64,000 nucleotides of DNA, taken from positions 310,001 through 374,000 of the forward strand of contig NZ_JASSYX010000003.1 in assembly GCF_030244015.1 (NCBI RefSeq), read 5' to 3'. Positions 39,985-47,540 of this stretch are shown here, in pieces. Position 1 is the stretch's first letter; each line of letters starts with the position of its first letter. The notes under the pieces are model-generated. The model had not been told where the DNA came from. It saw nothing but the letters and a program-made list of their open reading frames with translations, and did no database searches. The DNA is from Pedobacter ginsengisoli (GTDB taxonomy: Bacteria; Bacteroidota; Bacteroidia; Sphingobacteriales; Sphingobacteriaceae). Made by a program: the position numbers and the translations under genes.

Positions 39985-41025
39985 ATGCAGTTCATTAACA
40001 GACAAGCCGTCATGGCACAGCTTCGTGCCGACCTTATCGGAAAAGATTCTTACAGAGGTGTTACCCTGACTTATTCCTGGCTGGCCAACCAGTTTGGTCA
40101 CTTCTCGCTGGGGTTTATCCCAACGATACTTGTATATCGCATACTGCAATCTTATCCTTCCATAAACTATCCGGAACTATGGGCCTCATTTGGAGTATGG
40201 GGCTTATGGATATTATTTGAAACTTACAATTTTCTGGGCCCGCTGCTGCTAAAGGTCCCTACCAAACGCAGAGCGCTGAACAAGGGCAACTATACCTTTA
40301 CCCCGGCCTGGACAAACGTAGCTTTCGATACCCTGACTGACCTCGCTTATTTTGGGATCGGTGCATTGTCTGCCAGTCTCATCTGCAAATTTCATGCGGG
40401 TATGCTCATCGGATCACTCTCGCTGCTCGTTCTTATTGCCTATCCGGCCTATTACTGGTATACGACCAAGATGTACCTTCAAAATGCAGATTATCCCTTT
40501 CAGCTGCGCCTGAGCCAGTGGAACCAAAATATCAAAGAACAGGACAAACAAGCCATACTAAACTTTTTGGACAACAAACAGCAGGGGAAACACATGTTGC
40601 TGTTTGGCACAAGGGGCAGCGGAAAAACGATGCTTTCTGTAGGAATAGCCACCGAGGCCTCCATCAAAAGCGGCTGCTGCAGTTACGTGACGGCAGTGAA
40701 ACTGCTGAGCCTATTCTTTGAAAACGCCAATACTCCCCAAAACAACAGCCGCTTATGGTCCTGGCGAAACTGCAACCTGCTGGTCATCGACGATATCAAT
40801 CCCGGAAAACCGGTAAAAGGGGATATCATTACAACAAATCTTTTTTATGAACTGCTGAACAATGTAGACTGCGGTCCGGATAACCTGAGACACATCAGGG
40901 ACAAGAGCATCATTTGGGTGATGGGCAGTGACGATCCGACAAGTTTGCTCGAACAAAAGTGGCAGGCATTATTGGAACAGATCGGTGTTGAGCCTTCCAA
41001 TATCATTACAATAAACCTGGATTAA
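39985..41025 (+). CDS. Membrane-anchored DnaC/IstB-like P-loop ATPase, unrecognised family
   Basis: A 346-residue protein of two parts. Residues 1-165 contain about four hydrophobic helices (near 38-57, 64-90, 120-137, 139-160). Residues 175-346 are a P-loop ATPase with Walker A GTRGSGKT (208-215), Walker B LLVIDD (265-270) and a sensor-1-like IIWVMGSDDP (309-318). The ATPase half recalls helicase-loader ATPases (DnaC/IstB), usually soluble; a membrane anchor on such a domain is unusual. No transposase, helicase or toxin lies beside it. The 3' end interlocks with the convergent PAS-LuxR gene. I do not know its function. Confidence 0.75.
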   Translation: MQFINRQAVMAQLRADLIGKDSYRGVTLTYSWLANQFGHFSLGFIPTILVYRILQSYPSINYPELWASFGVWGLWILFETYNFLGPLLLKVPTKRRALNKGNYTFTPAWTNVAFDTLTDLAYFGIGALSASLICKFHAGMLIGSLSLLVLIAYPAYYWYTTKMYLQNADYPFQLRLSQWNQNIKEQDKQAILNFLDNKQQGKHMLLFGTRGSGKTMLSVGIATEASIKSGCCSYVTAVKLLSLFFENANTPQNNSRLWSWRNCNLLVIDDINPGKPVKGDIITTNLFYELLNNVDCGPDNLRHIRDKSIIWVMGSDDPTSLLEQKWQALLEQIGVEPSNIITINLD

Positions 41026-41759
41026 GGCAGAATGCTGTTGTCGTAGGCGAAACTCACCAGGTGGGTCAGACTTTTAACTTCAAATCTTTTGTAGAGCGGG
41101 ATGATCCTTTTTTCTATCGCAGAATGCGATACATTGAATTCATGCGCGATCTCCTTGAAAGAATAACCTTTAGCTACCAGCGACAATGCCTCCTTTTCTT
41201 TATTAGATATAGCCAGGTGGTAGAACAGCGCCTTATTGAGTTCCTCTTCAAACTTCTCTTTTTCGGGGCCATAAGCAGCGTAACGCATCACCTTCCCAAA
41301 GATCAGGCCTCTGTTGACCTGAAAGCGGCCAATAATAGATTCTATTTTACCGTTTTCCGAGCTCAGAACACCTACTCTGGCAACTATGGGAACCTCATCA
41401 CCATTTTTATGTATCTTTTTCAATTCTATGGTAAAACTGTAAGCTTCAAGATCTTTGGATTTGCCGTGGATAAACCGAAGGGCCTTATCATTGAGGTCAT
41501 GAGAAAACGGGGCAAAATCAGGTGCAGACATATTAACTATGGCCAGCATGTTGATCTCATCATCTCTATAACCGACCACTTCTTCCCAGCCGCTTGCAAA
41601 GATCATCCTGTTCTCCCTGAAGGAATAGATATAAATGGCCTCTTCAGGAAATTTTGGAATGGTCTTCTTGAAAAACTGCGCACGCTCGCTTTCAAGATCT
41701 GCAGGCACGTCCGTTATAAACGTCCTGGAGTAATCCCCAAAATTCTTTTTCATTGTCAT
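41022..41759 (-). CDS. PAS-domain LuxR-type transcriptional regulator
   Basis: A 245-residue protein. A PAS-like sensor spans about residues 35-150 (IYIYSFRENRMIFASGWEEVVGY...IELKKIHKNGDEVPI). A LuxR-type helix-turn-helix follows at about 178-240 (LAISNKEKEALSLVAKGYSFKEIAHEFNVSHSAIEKR). No receiver domain or histidine kinase is nearby. Targets are unknown; the interlocked convergent ATPase gene is a neighbour, not obviously a target. Stops overlap by TTAA at 41022-41025. Confidence 0.85.
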   Translation of the reverse strand: MTMKKNFGDYSRTFITDVPADLESERAQFFKKTIPKFPEEAIYIYSFRENRMIFASGWEEVVGYRDDEINMLAIVNMSAPDFAPFSHDLNDKALRFIHGKSKDLEAYSFTIELKKIHKNGDEVPIVARVGVLSSENGKIESIIGRFQVNRGLIFGKVMRYAAYGPEKEKFEEELNKALFYHLAISNKEKEALSLVAKGYSFKEIAHEFNVSHSAIEKRIIPLYKRFEVKSLTHLVSFAYDNSILP

Positions 41760-41807
41760 TGTCCCATTAGAAAAATCAAAAATAGCATAAACTGCGTATT
41801 TTCACAG

Positions 41808-41838
41808 TTGATACCACCTAAAATCTCTATTAATTTTG
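41808..41838 (+). promoter_or_regulatory. Bacteroidota-type promoter
   Basis: TTG (41808-41810) followed by 20 nt and TAATTTTG (41831-41838), an exact TAnnTTTG. It points into the 330-bp gap between the PAS-LuxR gene and apt, where the only forward coding candidate is the 38-codon ORF at 41931. Confidence 0.5.
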
Positions 41839-41930
41839 TAATAAGTTAAAAATATTTCAGACGTTACCTGACTTACCTTAAAAATTATTGCAACAAAGCC
41901 GATTTTAAAACAGAGAAAAAGTAAAGCACT

Positions 41931-42047
41931 ATGCAGACCAACACAATGAACAAGTTATTTTCCCGTAGTTTTTCAATATTTGTTTTGAAACTGATTGCCT
42001 TGGCTTTACTGGCTTTATGCTTCTATCAGGCTGGCATTTTAAATTAA
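41931..42047 (+). CDS. Putative small membrane protein, 38 aa
   Basis: MQTNTMNKLFSRSFSIFV is followed by a strongly hydrophobic helix (about residues 16-34) and ends QAGILN. A promoter-like element lies about 90 nt upstream. There is no Shine-Dalgarno sequence, which is normal here. It could also be a small RNA without translation. A single-pass microprotein of unknown role is the best reading. Confidence 0.4.
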   Translation: MQTNTMNKLFSRSFSIFVLKLIALALLALCFYQAGILN

Positions 42048-42089
42048 CCCCCGACAGTCCTTAAATCTGCGGAGACAGCAAACCGCAAA

Positions 42090-42614
42090 CTAGTAAGATG
42101 CCAGCGAAAATATATTTCCCGAATAAGCCTTAAGCCTGTCCCGTCCTCCCAGAAAATCCAGTGCTATGATAAAAGAATAGCCGGTAATGCTTGCCCCAAG
42201 CTGCATGATCAGTTCTGAAGCTGCAACAACCGTCCCTCCCGTAGCCAGAAGATCATCATGTACCAAAACCTTTTGTCCCCGCAGCACTGCATCCTTATGG
42301 CACTCTATAGTAGCACTGCCATATTCGAGGTCATACGATTGCCGGATGGTCGTGTAAGGCAGCTTACCTGCTTTCCTGACCGGCACAAATGGTACATTTA
42401 AAAGCTGGGCCAGCGAGGGACCGAAAAGAAAGCCCCTGCTTTCTATACCCGCTACCACGTCAATTTCCAAACCTTTCAGCTGTGCAGCGAGTGCGGTGTT
42501 AATTTCCCTGCAAAGGGCAGGGTCTTTTAATATGGGGGTGATGTCCTTAAAAACAATCCCGGGCTTAGGAAAATCGCTGATATCCCGTACAGTCTGTTTG
42601 ATTTTTGATTCCAT
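42090..42614 (-). CDS. apt: Adenine phosphoribosyltransferase
   Basis: A 174-residue type I phosphoribosyltransferase for purine salvage (adenine + PRPP to AMP). It has FPKPGIVFKDITPIL, GIESRGFLFGPSLA, VPVRKAGKLPY and the PRPP loop VLVHDDLLATGGTV (about 117-130). Two nt separate its start from the stop of the HhH gene. Confidence 0.95.
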   Translation of the reverse strand: MESKIKQTVRDISDFPKPGIVFKDITPILKDPALCREINTALAAQLKGLEIDVVAGIESRGFLFGPSLAQLLNVPFVPVRKAGKLPYTTIRQSYDLEYGSATIECHKDAVLRGQKVLVHDDLLATGGTVVAASELIMQLGASITGYSFIIALDFLGGRDRLKAYSGNIFSLASY

Positions 42615-42616
42615 GT

Positions 42617-43540
42617 TTATTGAAAAACTAAATAAGGCGCCATCCTTGCTACGGTTTCAGGATTGAGGAGGAGTACCTTGGTTAAGTCTGCAATATTACT
42701 ATAATTCCCGTGTTGTTTTCTATACTGGATCAAAGCATTTATTTGTTTGAACCTGAGATAAGGATGGTTCTTCAAATCATCAAACACTACCATATTGATA
42801 TTGATCTTTCTAATCTGTTCCGGATCTATGCTGATCTGACCGCTTATTTCCCGGTATTTCAGGGAATCAAGGCCGAACACCTCCAGCAACTGGGCCTTCT
42901 CATAAAAGCCACCGATGCGTGCTCTGTATTTCATGATTCTTGATGCAAATGCCGGCCCGATACCCTTTATTTCACACAGCGAAGCACTGTCCGCACCGTT
43001 GATCTCCACAATTCCCGGCACTATCCTTTCAGGCCGTTCCCCTCCGGATCTTTTATAAAAATCCGGCTCAATTGCTGTTGGAACTATGTTTACATAGGGC
43101 GCCAGTGCCTGGTATAATTTCGGGCTGATGGTATACATTTTCCGCAGGTCCTCTTTCTTCCTGAACCTCCCTCCCCTGGCAACATATTTTAAAATTGCTG
43201 CCGACTGCTTTGGAGACAAACCCAGTCGCTGCCAGCCGGCCGTGCCAATAGAATTTGGATCAAACCGGAACAGTGAAGTGCGGTGTGTTTTACCTTCTTT
43301 ATACCGTACTTCACTGTTTGCATCTACCTGCTTATTGTCCGAATATTTAGGTTCAGACTGCAACTGCGCAATCAAAGCCTGCACAATCAACCGGTCTGCA
43401 GTTTCCGTATTGTCTTCGTTACAGACTGCCTCATATGCATAAGGAGCAACACTGAGCACCGCGATCAGCCCGATAAGGACCAGCAAACCGTTAAATTCTC
43501 TTTTATCCAGGTCAAAATATAAGTTCAGCAATTTTCTCAT
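42617..43540 (-). CDS. Helix-hairpin-helix (ComEA-like) protein
   Basis: A 307-residue protein with one N-terminal membrane helix (about 18-36), then at least three HhH units. These are near 110-150 (KYVARGGRFRKKEDL), near 180-235 (LCEIKGIGPAFASRIMKYRARIGGF) and near 250-305 (LIQYRKQHGNYSNIADL). Similar proteins in Bacteroidota are annotated ComEA-like and may bind DNA outside the cytoplasmic membrane. No other competence gene is seen. Probably co-transcribed with apt. Confidence 0.8.
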   Translation of the reverse strand: MRKLLNLYFDLDKREFNGLLVLIGLIAVLSVAPYAYEAVCNEDNTETADRLIVQALIAQLQSEPKYSDNKQVDANSEVRYKEGKTHRTSLFRFDPNSIGTAGWQRLGLSPKQSAAILKYVARGGRFRKKEDLRKMYTISPKLYQALAPYVNIVPTAIEPDFYKRSGGERPERIVPGIVEINGADSASLCEIKGIGPAFASRIMKYRARIGGFYEKAQLLEVFGLDSLKYREISGQISIDPEQIRKININMVVFDDLKNHPYLRFKQINALIQYRKQHGNYSNIADLTKVLLLNPETVARMAPYLVFQ

Positions 43541-43681
43541 ATCCGGCTAAATTAGTGCAGAGCCACAAGCAAGCGGTAATACCTCCGCTTATTATTTGCT
43601 TGCCATGAGATCCTGCAAATGATTATTGAAATATTAATGTTATTTTTGGGGTTGGATTATAAATCATTAAACCATATTTAA

Positions 43682-45433
43682 ATGAAGATCATAACCACCC
43701 AGGAGTTTGCAAAGGCCACAAAAATAGATAAGCTGGGTGTACCTGGCCTTGCAGCTTTACTCATGGAGATCATGAAGCTGAATGATATTAATAAGGTTTT
43801 TTCAAAGAATGAGCATTTCAGCGGGCTCGAGTTTGTAGATAAAATTCTGGAGACCATAGGTGTAAGCATAGACTTTGACGAAGATGACCTTAAAAATATC
43901 CCTAAGACGGGTGGATTTATAGCAATTGCAAACCATCCTTATGGTGGCGTGGAAGGACTGGCACTGGTAAAACTATTGTGCACTGTAAGACCTGAAGCCA
44001 AGGTAATGGTCAATTTCATTTTAAAGAAGATTCCAAACCTGAGCGAGTTCTTTGTAGCCGTAAATCCTTTTGAAAATGTACAGCATTCTTCCAGCATCAG
44101 CGGACTCAAAGCAACTTTCGATCTGCTGCAAAGCGGCACACCTATCGGAATATTCCCTGCCGGGGAGGTCTCTACCTTCAGCCTTGACAAACAGGAGATC
44201 ACCGACAGGTTGTGGCATCCGGTAGTCGGAAAATTGATTGCCAGGTCTAAAGTACCAGTAATCCCGATATATTTTCATGGCAATAACGGGGTGCTGTTCA
44301 ACATCCTGAGCTTCATCCATCCTACTTTGAGAACAGCAAAACTCCCATCAGAGTTTCTCAACAAGCAAGGCTTGAAGATCAAAGTAAGAATAGGAAAACC
44401 GATCAACATTGAAGACATTTCCTACAGGAACAACACCAATAAACTGCTTGATTTTTTAAGGGCCCGCACTTATGCACTCGGTACCGGACTGGAAGAGGAA
44501 AAGAAACTTTTTAACCCCATCAGTCTTTTTAAAATAAAGAAAAAACCTGAACAGGTTATCGAAGAAACAGACCGCAACTTAATCGTTAACGAAATTGAAC
44601 AACTTGAAGACTTCAGGGTATGGCAGGAAAAAAACTATGAGGTGTATATCACACCAACAGTAGCCATCCCGAATGTTCTGCGTGAAATTGGCCGTTTAAG
44701 GGAAATCACTTTCAGGGAAGTCGGCGAAGGCACCAATAAGAAGATTGATCTCGACAATTATGACATTTATTACAACCATTTATTTATATGGGACAAGACG
44801 CTGCAAAACATAGTCGGCGCCTACAGGATCGGTAAGGGGGATGAAATCCTGAATACCATGGGCCGGCGCGGTTTTTACCTGTCAGAACTCTTCAAGATCA
44901 AGGAACCATTTTATCCTGTATTGCGAAAAGGAATAGAGCTGGGCAGATCATGGATCCGCAAGGAATACCAGCAGAAACCCCTCCCATTGTTCCTGCTCTG
45001 GAAAGGCATTTTAAAATACCTGCTGGACAACCCAAAATACCGTTATATGTTTGGCCCGGTAAGCATTAGTAATAATTTTTCAAAGTTTTCAAAGTCCCTG
45101 ATCGTCGATTACATTACCAAGAATCACTTCGACTATGAGCTTGCGCACTACGTAAAGCCAAAGAATAAATTTAAAGCCGATCTCTCCGCAATAGACAAAG
45201 ACCTGCTCATCGAAAGCAGTGAATCTCTAAAAGATCTGGACAGCCTGATCTCCGATATTGAGAATTCACACATTAAGATCCCGGTCTTGCTGAGACAGTA
45301 CATGAACCTTAACGCAAAGATCATTTGCTTTAACATAGACCCAAAATTTTCAGATTGCCTGGATGGCTTTCTCGTAGTGGACATGCAAAATATTCCTTCT
45401 GAAATGCTGGAGAAGATAGGCAAGAACTTTTAG
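43682..45433 (+). CDS. OlsF-like bifunctional acyltransferase (amino-acid lipid synthesis)
   Basis: A 583-residue fusion. The N-terminal half (about 60-270) is a PlsC/OlsA-like O-acyltransferase with ANHPYGGVEG (83-92) and IFPAGEVSTF (157-166). The canonical H-x4-D is replaced by H85-PYGGV-E91. The C-terminal half (about 300-440) is an OlsB-like GNAT N-acyltransferase (FREVGEGTNKKIDLDNYDIYYNHLF). Fusions of this order, OlsF, make ornithine or glycine lipids in Flavobacterium and Serratia (known). The amino-acid substrate here is not predictable. Monocistronic. Confidence 0.82.
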   Translation: MKIITTQEFAKATKIDKLGVPGLAALLMEIMKLNDINKVFSKNEHFSGLEFVDKILETIGVSIDFDEDDLKNIPKTGGFIAIANHPYGGVEGLALVKLLCTVRPEAKVMVNFILKKIPNLSEFFVAVNPFENVQHSSSISGLKATFDLLQSGTPIGIFPAGEVSTFSLDKQEITDRLWHPVVGKLIARSKVPVIPIYFHGNNGVLFNILSFIHPTLRTAKLPSEFLNKQGLKIKVRIGKPINIEDISYRNNTNKLLDFLRARTYALGTGLEEEKKLFNPISLFKIKKKPEQVIEETDRNLIVNEIEQLEDFRVWQEKNYEVYITPTVAIPNVLREIGRLREITFREVGEGTNKKIDLDNYDIYYNHLFIWDKTLQNIVGAYRIGKGDEILNTMGRRGFYLSELFKIKEPFYPVLRKGIELGRSWIRKEYQQKPLPLFLLWKGILKYLLDNPKYRYMFGPVSISNNFSKFSKSLIVDYITKNHFDYELAHYVKPKNKFKADLSAIDKDLLIESSESLKDLDSLISDIENSHIKIPVLLRQYMNLNAKIICFNIDPKFSDCLDGFLVVDMQNIPSEMLEKIGKNF

Positions 45434-45461
45434 TGTCTACATGCCAAAAAGGCGTGCTTGT

Positions 45462-46949
45462 TTATCCTTCCGCCGTCCAGACAGACACAGAACCGGCATA
45501 AACCTGAAAGTCGCCCCAGCCATCTTCATTTATGATGACCTGCCCGTCTATCTTGCCCAGGTAGTCTGTAAATATCCTACCGGCAAAGGATTTTCCCATC
45601 TCCATAGCTTTAGTAGTTCCAAGTCCGTTAGACATGAGCACCGCACAACCGGATTCCGGATGAATTTCATCACCCTGCCGCGTCCAGCCGATACATTGCG
45701 GATCATTGAAATAATCAACCTGAATACCATATGCATAGCGTTTTCTAAGAACCAGCAGGGCTTCAAGTTCAGTCATTTTTTCCATAGTGACCTGCTGGGC
45801 CTGCCCATCCCTGCCATTGTCCTCATAAGAAGAGCCATAAAGATCGGTATAAAAAACGCAAGGGTATCCATCTGCTCTCAACAAGATCAGTGCATAGGCC
45901 AATGGCCTGAACCAGCGCTCTACAGTTTGCTCGAGCGACTGCAGAGGTTGCGTATCGTGGTTTTCTACCAGGGTCACAGCCAGCTCAGGCCTGGCCTGAA
46001 CCAGGGTGTCATCAAAAACAGTACGCAGGTCATAATTCTTTCCCTCAACTGAGGCCCTGTGCAAATTGGCCTGGAGAGGTGCATCAAAGAGCGACATTCT
46101 TTCCTGTGTAAACTCAATGTATCTGAGCATGGCACCCAAATCTCCAGGCGCCCAGTATTCACCAACAGTATAAAATTCGGAATTGAATTCAGCCCGCATA
46201 TAATCCAGCCATTCATTGAAAAATTCAGGGTTCATGTGTTTAATGGCGTCGAGGCGGAAACCATCAAAGCCCGCAGTTTCATAGAACCATTTCCCCCAGC
46301 GTTTTAGTTCTTCACGCACCAGCGGATTGCGGAAATCAATATCAGACAACATCAGATAATCGTAATTGCCCAGTTCGTCTGATATTACATCCTGCCAGTC
46401 TTCACCGTATTCATTCTGTATCTTATAAATTGCGGTTTCCTGCTTACGTGCATCATAATCCACCCCGGAAAAGCAGCGGTGATCCCAGGTGAAACCAGAA
46501 TATTTTCCAGCCCGGGCAGGAAATGTAAATTTCGTAAACGCTTCGATTTCATACGGTTCACTGATGAACTCCATTCGGTTTTCGGGGTTTACTTTCCGGA
46601 CCGTGATCTCCTCTTTCTCCTCTGCACCCCCCATATGGTTGAGCACTATATCTGCGTAAACCTTTAATCCAGCCTGCTTACCAGCCTGTACCGCATCTAT
46701 ATATTCCTGTTTGGTTCCGTATTTTGTTCGCACTGTACCTCTCTGATTAAATTCTCCCAGATCGTAGAGGTCATAAGAATCATATCCGCTGGCCTGGCCC
46801 CCAGCCATTCCCTTATGTGCTGGCGGAAGCCATACAGCATCTATTCCGATATCCTTTAGCCACCGGGCTTCAGATGCGAAAAACCTCCAGAGACTTCCAT
46901 CTGCCGGATAGTACCATTCAAAAAATTGTAACATGGTAAGGTTTTCCAT
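45462..46949 (-). CDS. Cytoplasmic alpha-amylase, GH13 (subfamily 5-like)
   Basis: A 495-residue enzyme with no signal peptide. GH13 motifs: VYADIVLNHMGG (98-108), nucleophile Asp234 in GFRLDAIKHMN, acid/base Glu264 in TVGEYW, and Asp332 in ENHDTQP. It cleaves alpha-1,4-glucan inside the cell, probably storage glucan or imported maltodextrin. An alternative start at codon 6 (MLQFFEW) is possible. Upstream lie two TTGTTAACATAA repeats that may be operators. Confidence 0.92.
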   Translation of the reverse strand: MENLTMLQFFEWYYPADGSLWRFFASEARWLKDIGIDAVWLPPAHKGMAGGQASGYDSYDLYDLGEFNQRGTVRTKYGTKQEYIDAVQAGKQAGLKVYADIVLNHMGGAEEKEEITVRKVNPENRMEFISEPYEIEAFTKFTFPARAGKYSGFTWDHRCFSGVDYDARKQETAIYKIQNEYGEDWQDVISDELGNYDYLMLSDIDFRNPLVREELKRWGKWFYETAGFDGFRLDAIKHMNPEFFNEWLDYMRAEFNSEFYTVGEYWAPGDLGAMLRYIEFTQERMSLFDAPLQANLHRASVEGKNYDLRTVFDDTLVQARPELAVTLVENHDTQPLQSLEQTVERWFRPLAYALILLRADGYPCVFYTDLYGSSYEDNGRDGQAQQVTMEKMTELEALLVLRKRYAYGIQVDYFNDPQCIGWTRQGDEIHPESGCAVLMSNGLGTTKAMEMGKSFAGRIFTDYLGKIDGQVIINEDGWGDFQVYAGSVSVWTAEG

Positions 46950-47030
46950 GAATTGTCTGGGATAAAATGTGTGAAGAGATAAAATTGCACAAAATTGTTC
47001 AGCAAGACCAAAAATAAAACCAGAAACCTC

Positions 47031-47061
47031 TTGTTAACATAAGGAGACATTGTTAACATAA
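47031..47061. repeat. Two palindrome-centred direct repeats TTGTTAACATAA
   Basis: TTGTTAACATAA occurs at 47031-47042 and 47050-47061, 19 bp apart, each centred on the palindrome TGTTAACA. The palindrome ATGATA-A-TATCAT overlaps the end (47061-47073). The 241-bp region lies between the divergent amylase and Lys-rich genes and probably contains both promoters. Confidence 0.55.
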
Positions 47062-47190
47062 TGATAATATCATATCATCTTTAAATTAACGTAATATTGC
47101 TATAATTCTTAGGGATCATAGACGGAACATGGCGAATCATTCCAAATCAGACATAAGTTGACTTCATTAAAACACCCAAACCACATTTAA

Positions 47191-47490
47191 ATGAAAAAAG
47201 AGGCAATAAAGGCTGCAAAAAAAGCAAAAAAAATTATCCGTAAGGATTTATTCGAAAAACTTTCCATAGAAATAAAAAGTATAATTGAAAAAAGTGGCTA
47301 TGATTCGAAGAAAGCATCTAAAGAAATAAAGAAAGTAGCCAATCATCTGGCAAAAAAGCTTTCACAGAAACCTTCAGCAGATAAGGCAGTAAAAACAGAA
47401 GGTAAGGCTCCGGTAAAAGCCGCAGCACCCACGAAAACCACCAGGGTCAGCGAAAAAGCAAAACCCGAAGCCACAGCAACAGAAAAATAA
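47191..47490 (+). CDS. Lysine/alanine-rich basic protein, 99 aa
   Basis: MKKEAIKAAKKAKKIIRKDLFEKLS, then a mixed helical stretch, then a low-complexity Lys/Ala/Pro/Thr tail (about 60-99). The composition resembles histone H1-like or nucleoid-associated proteins, but no conserved domain is recognisable. The stop codon lies within the stem of a strong terminator. Function unknown. Confidence 0.65.
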   Translation: MKKEAIKAAKKAKKIIRKDLFEKLSIEIKSIIEKSGYDSKKASKEIKKVANHLAKKLSQKPSADKAVKTEGKAPVKAAAPTKTTRVSEKAKPEATATEK

Positions 47491-47531
47491 AAACAATGCC
47501 CCGTTTAATTCGGGACATTGTTTTTATTTTT
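47485..47531. terminator. Bidirectional terminator
   Basis: AAATAAAAACAATG-c-CCCG (47485-47503) pairs with CGGG-a-CATTG and a T/A-rich run (47511-47531), 7-nt loop. It serves the Lys-rich gene on the plus strand and susD on the minus strand. Confidence 0.85.
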
Positions 47532-47540
47532 CAGCTATGA

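Noticed and set aside
41061..41849. Long open frame on the plus strand opposite the PAS-LuxR gene
   Set aside because: No recognisable domain; the minus-strand frame has clear PAS and LuxR motifs and the two cannot both be ordinary genes.
42068..42087. TGCGG/CCGCA hairpin after apt as a terminator
   Set aside because: Only a 5-bp stem and no T run follows.
45441..46052. 203-codon open frame opposite the amylase gene
   Set aside because: Shadow of the GH13 coding sequence; the amylase catalytic motifs lie on the other strand.
47031..47061. TGTTAACA repeats as Pho boxes of the amylase gene
   Set aside because: The spacing is 19 bp, not 11, and the core is palindromic rather than a direct-repeat half-site.
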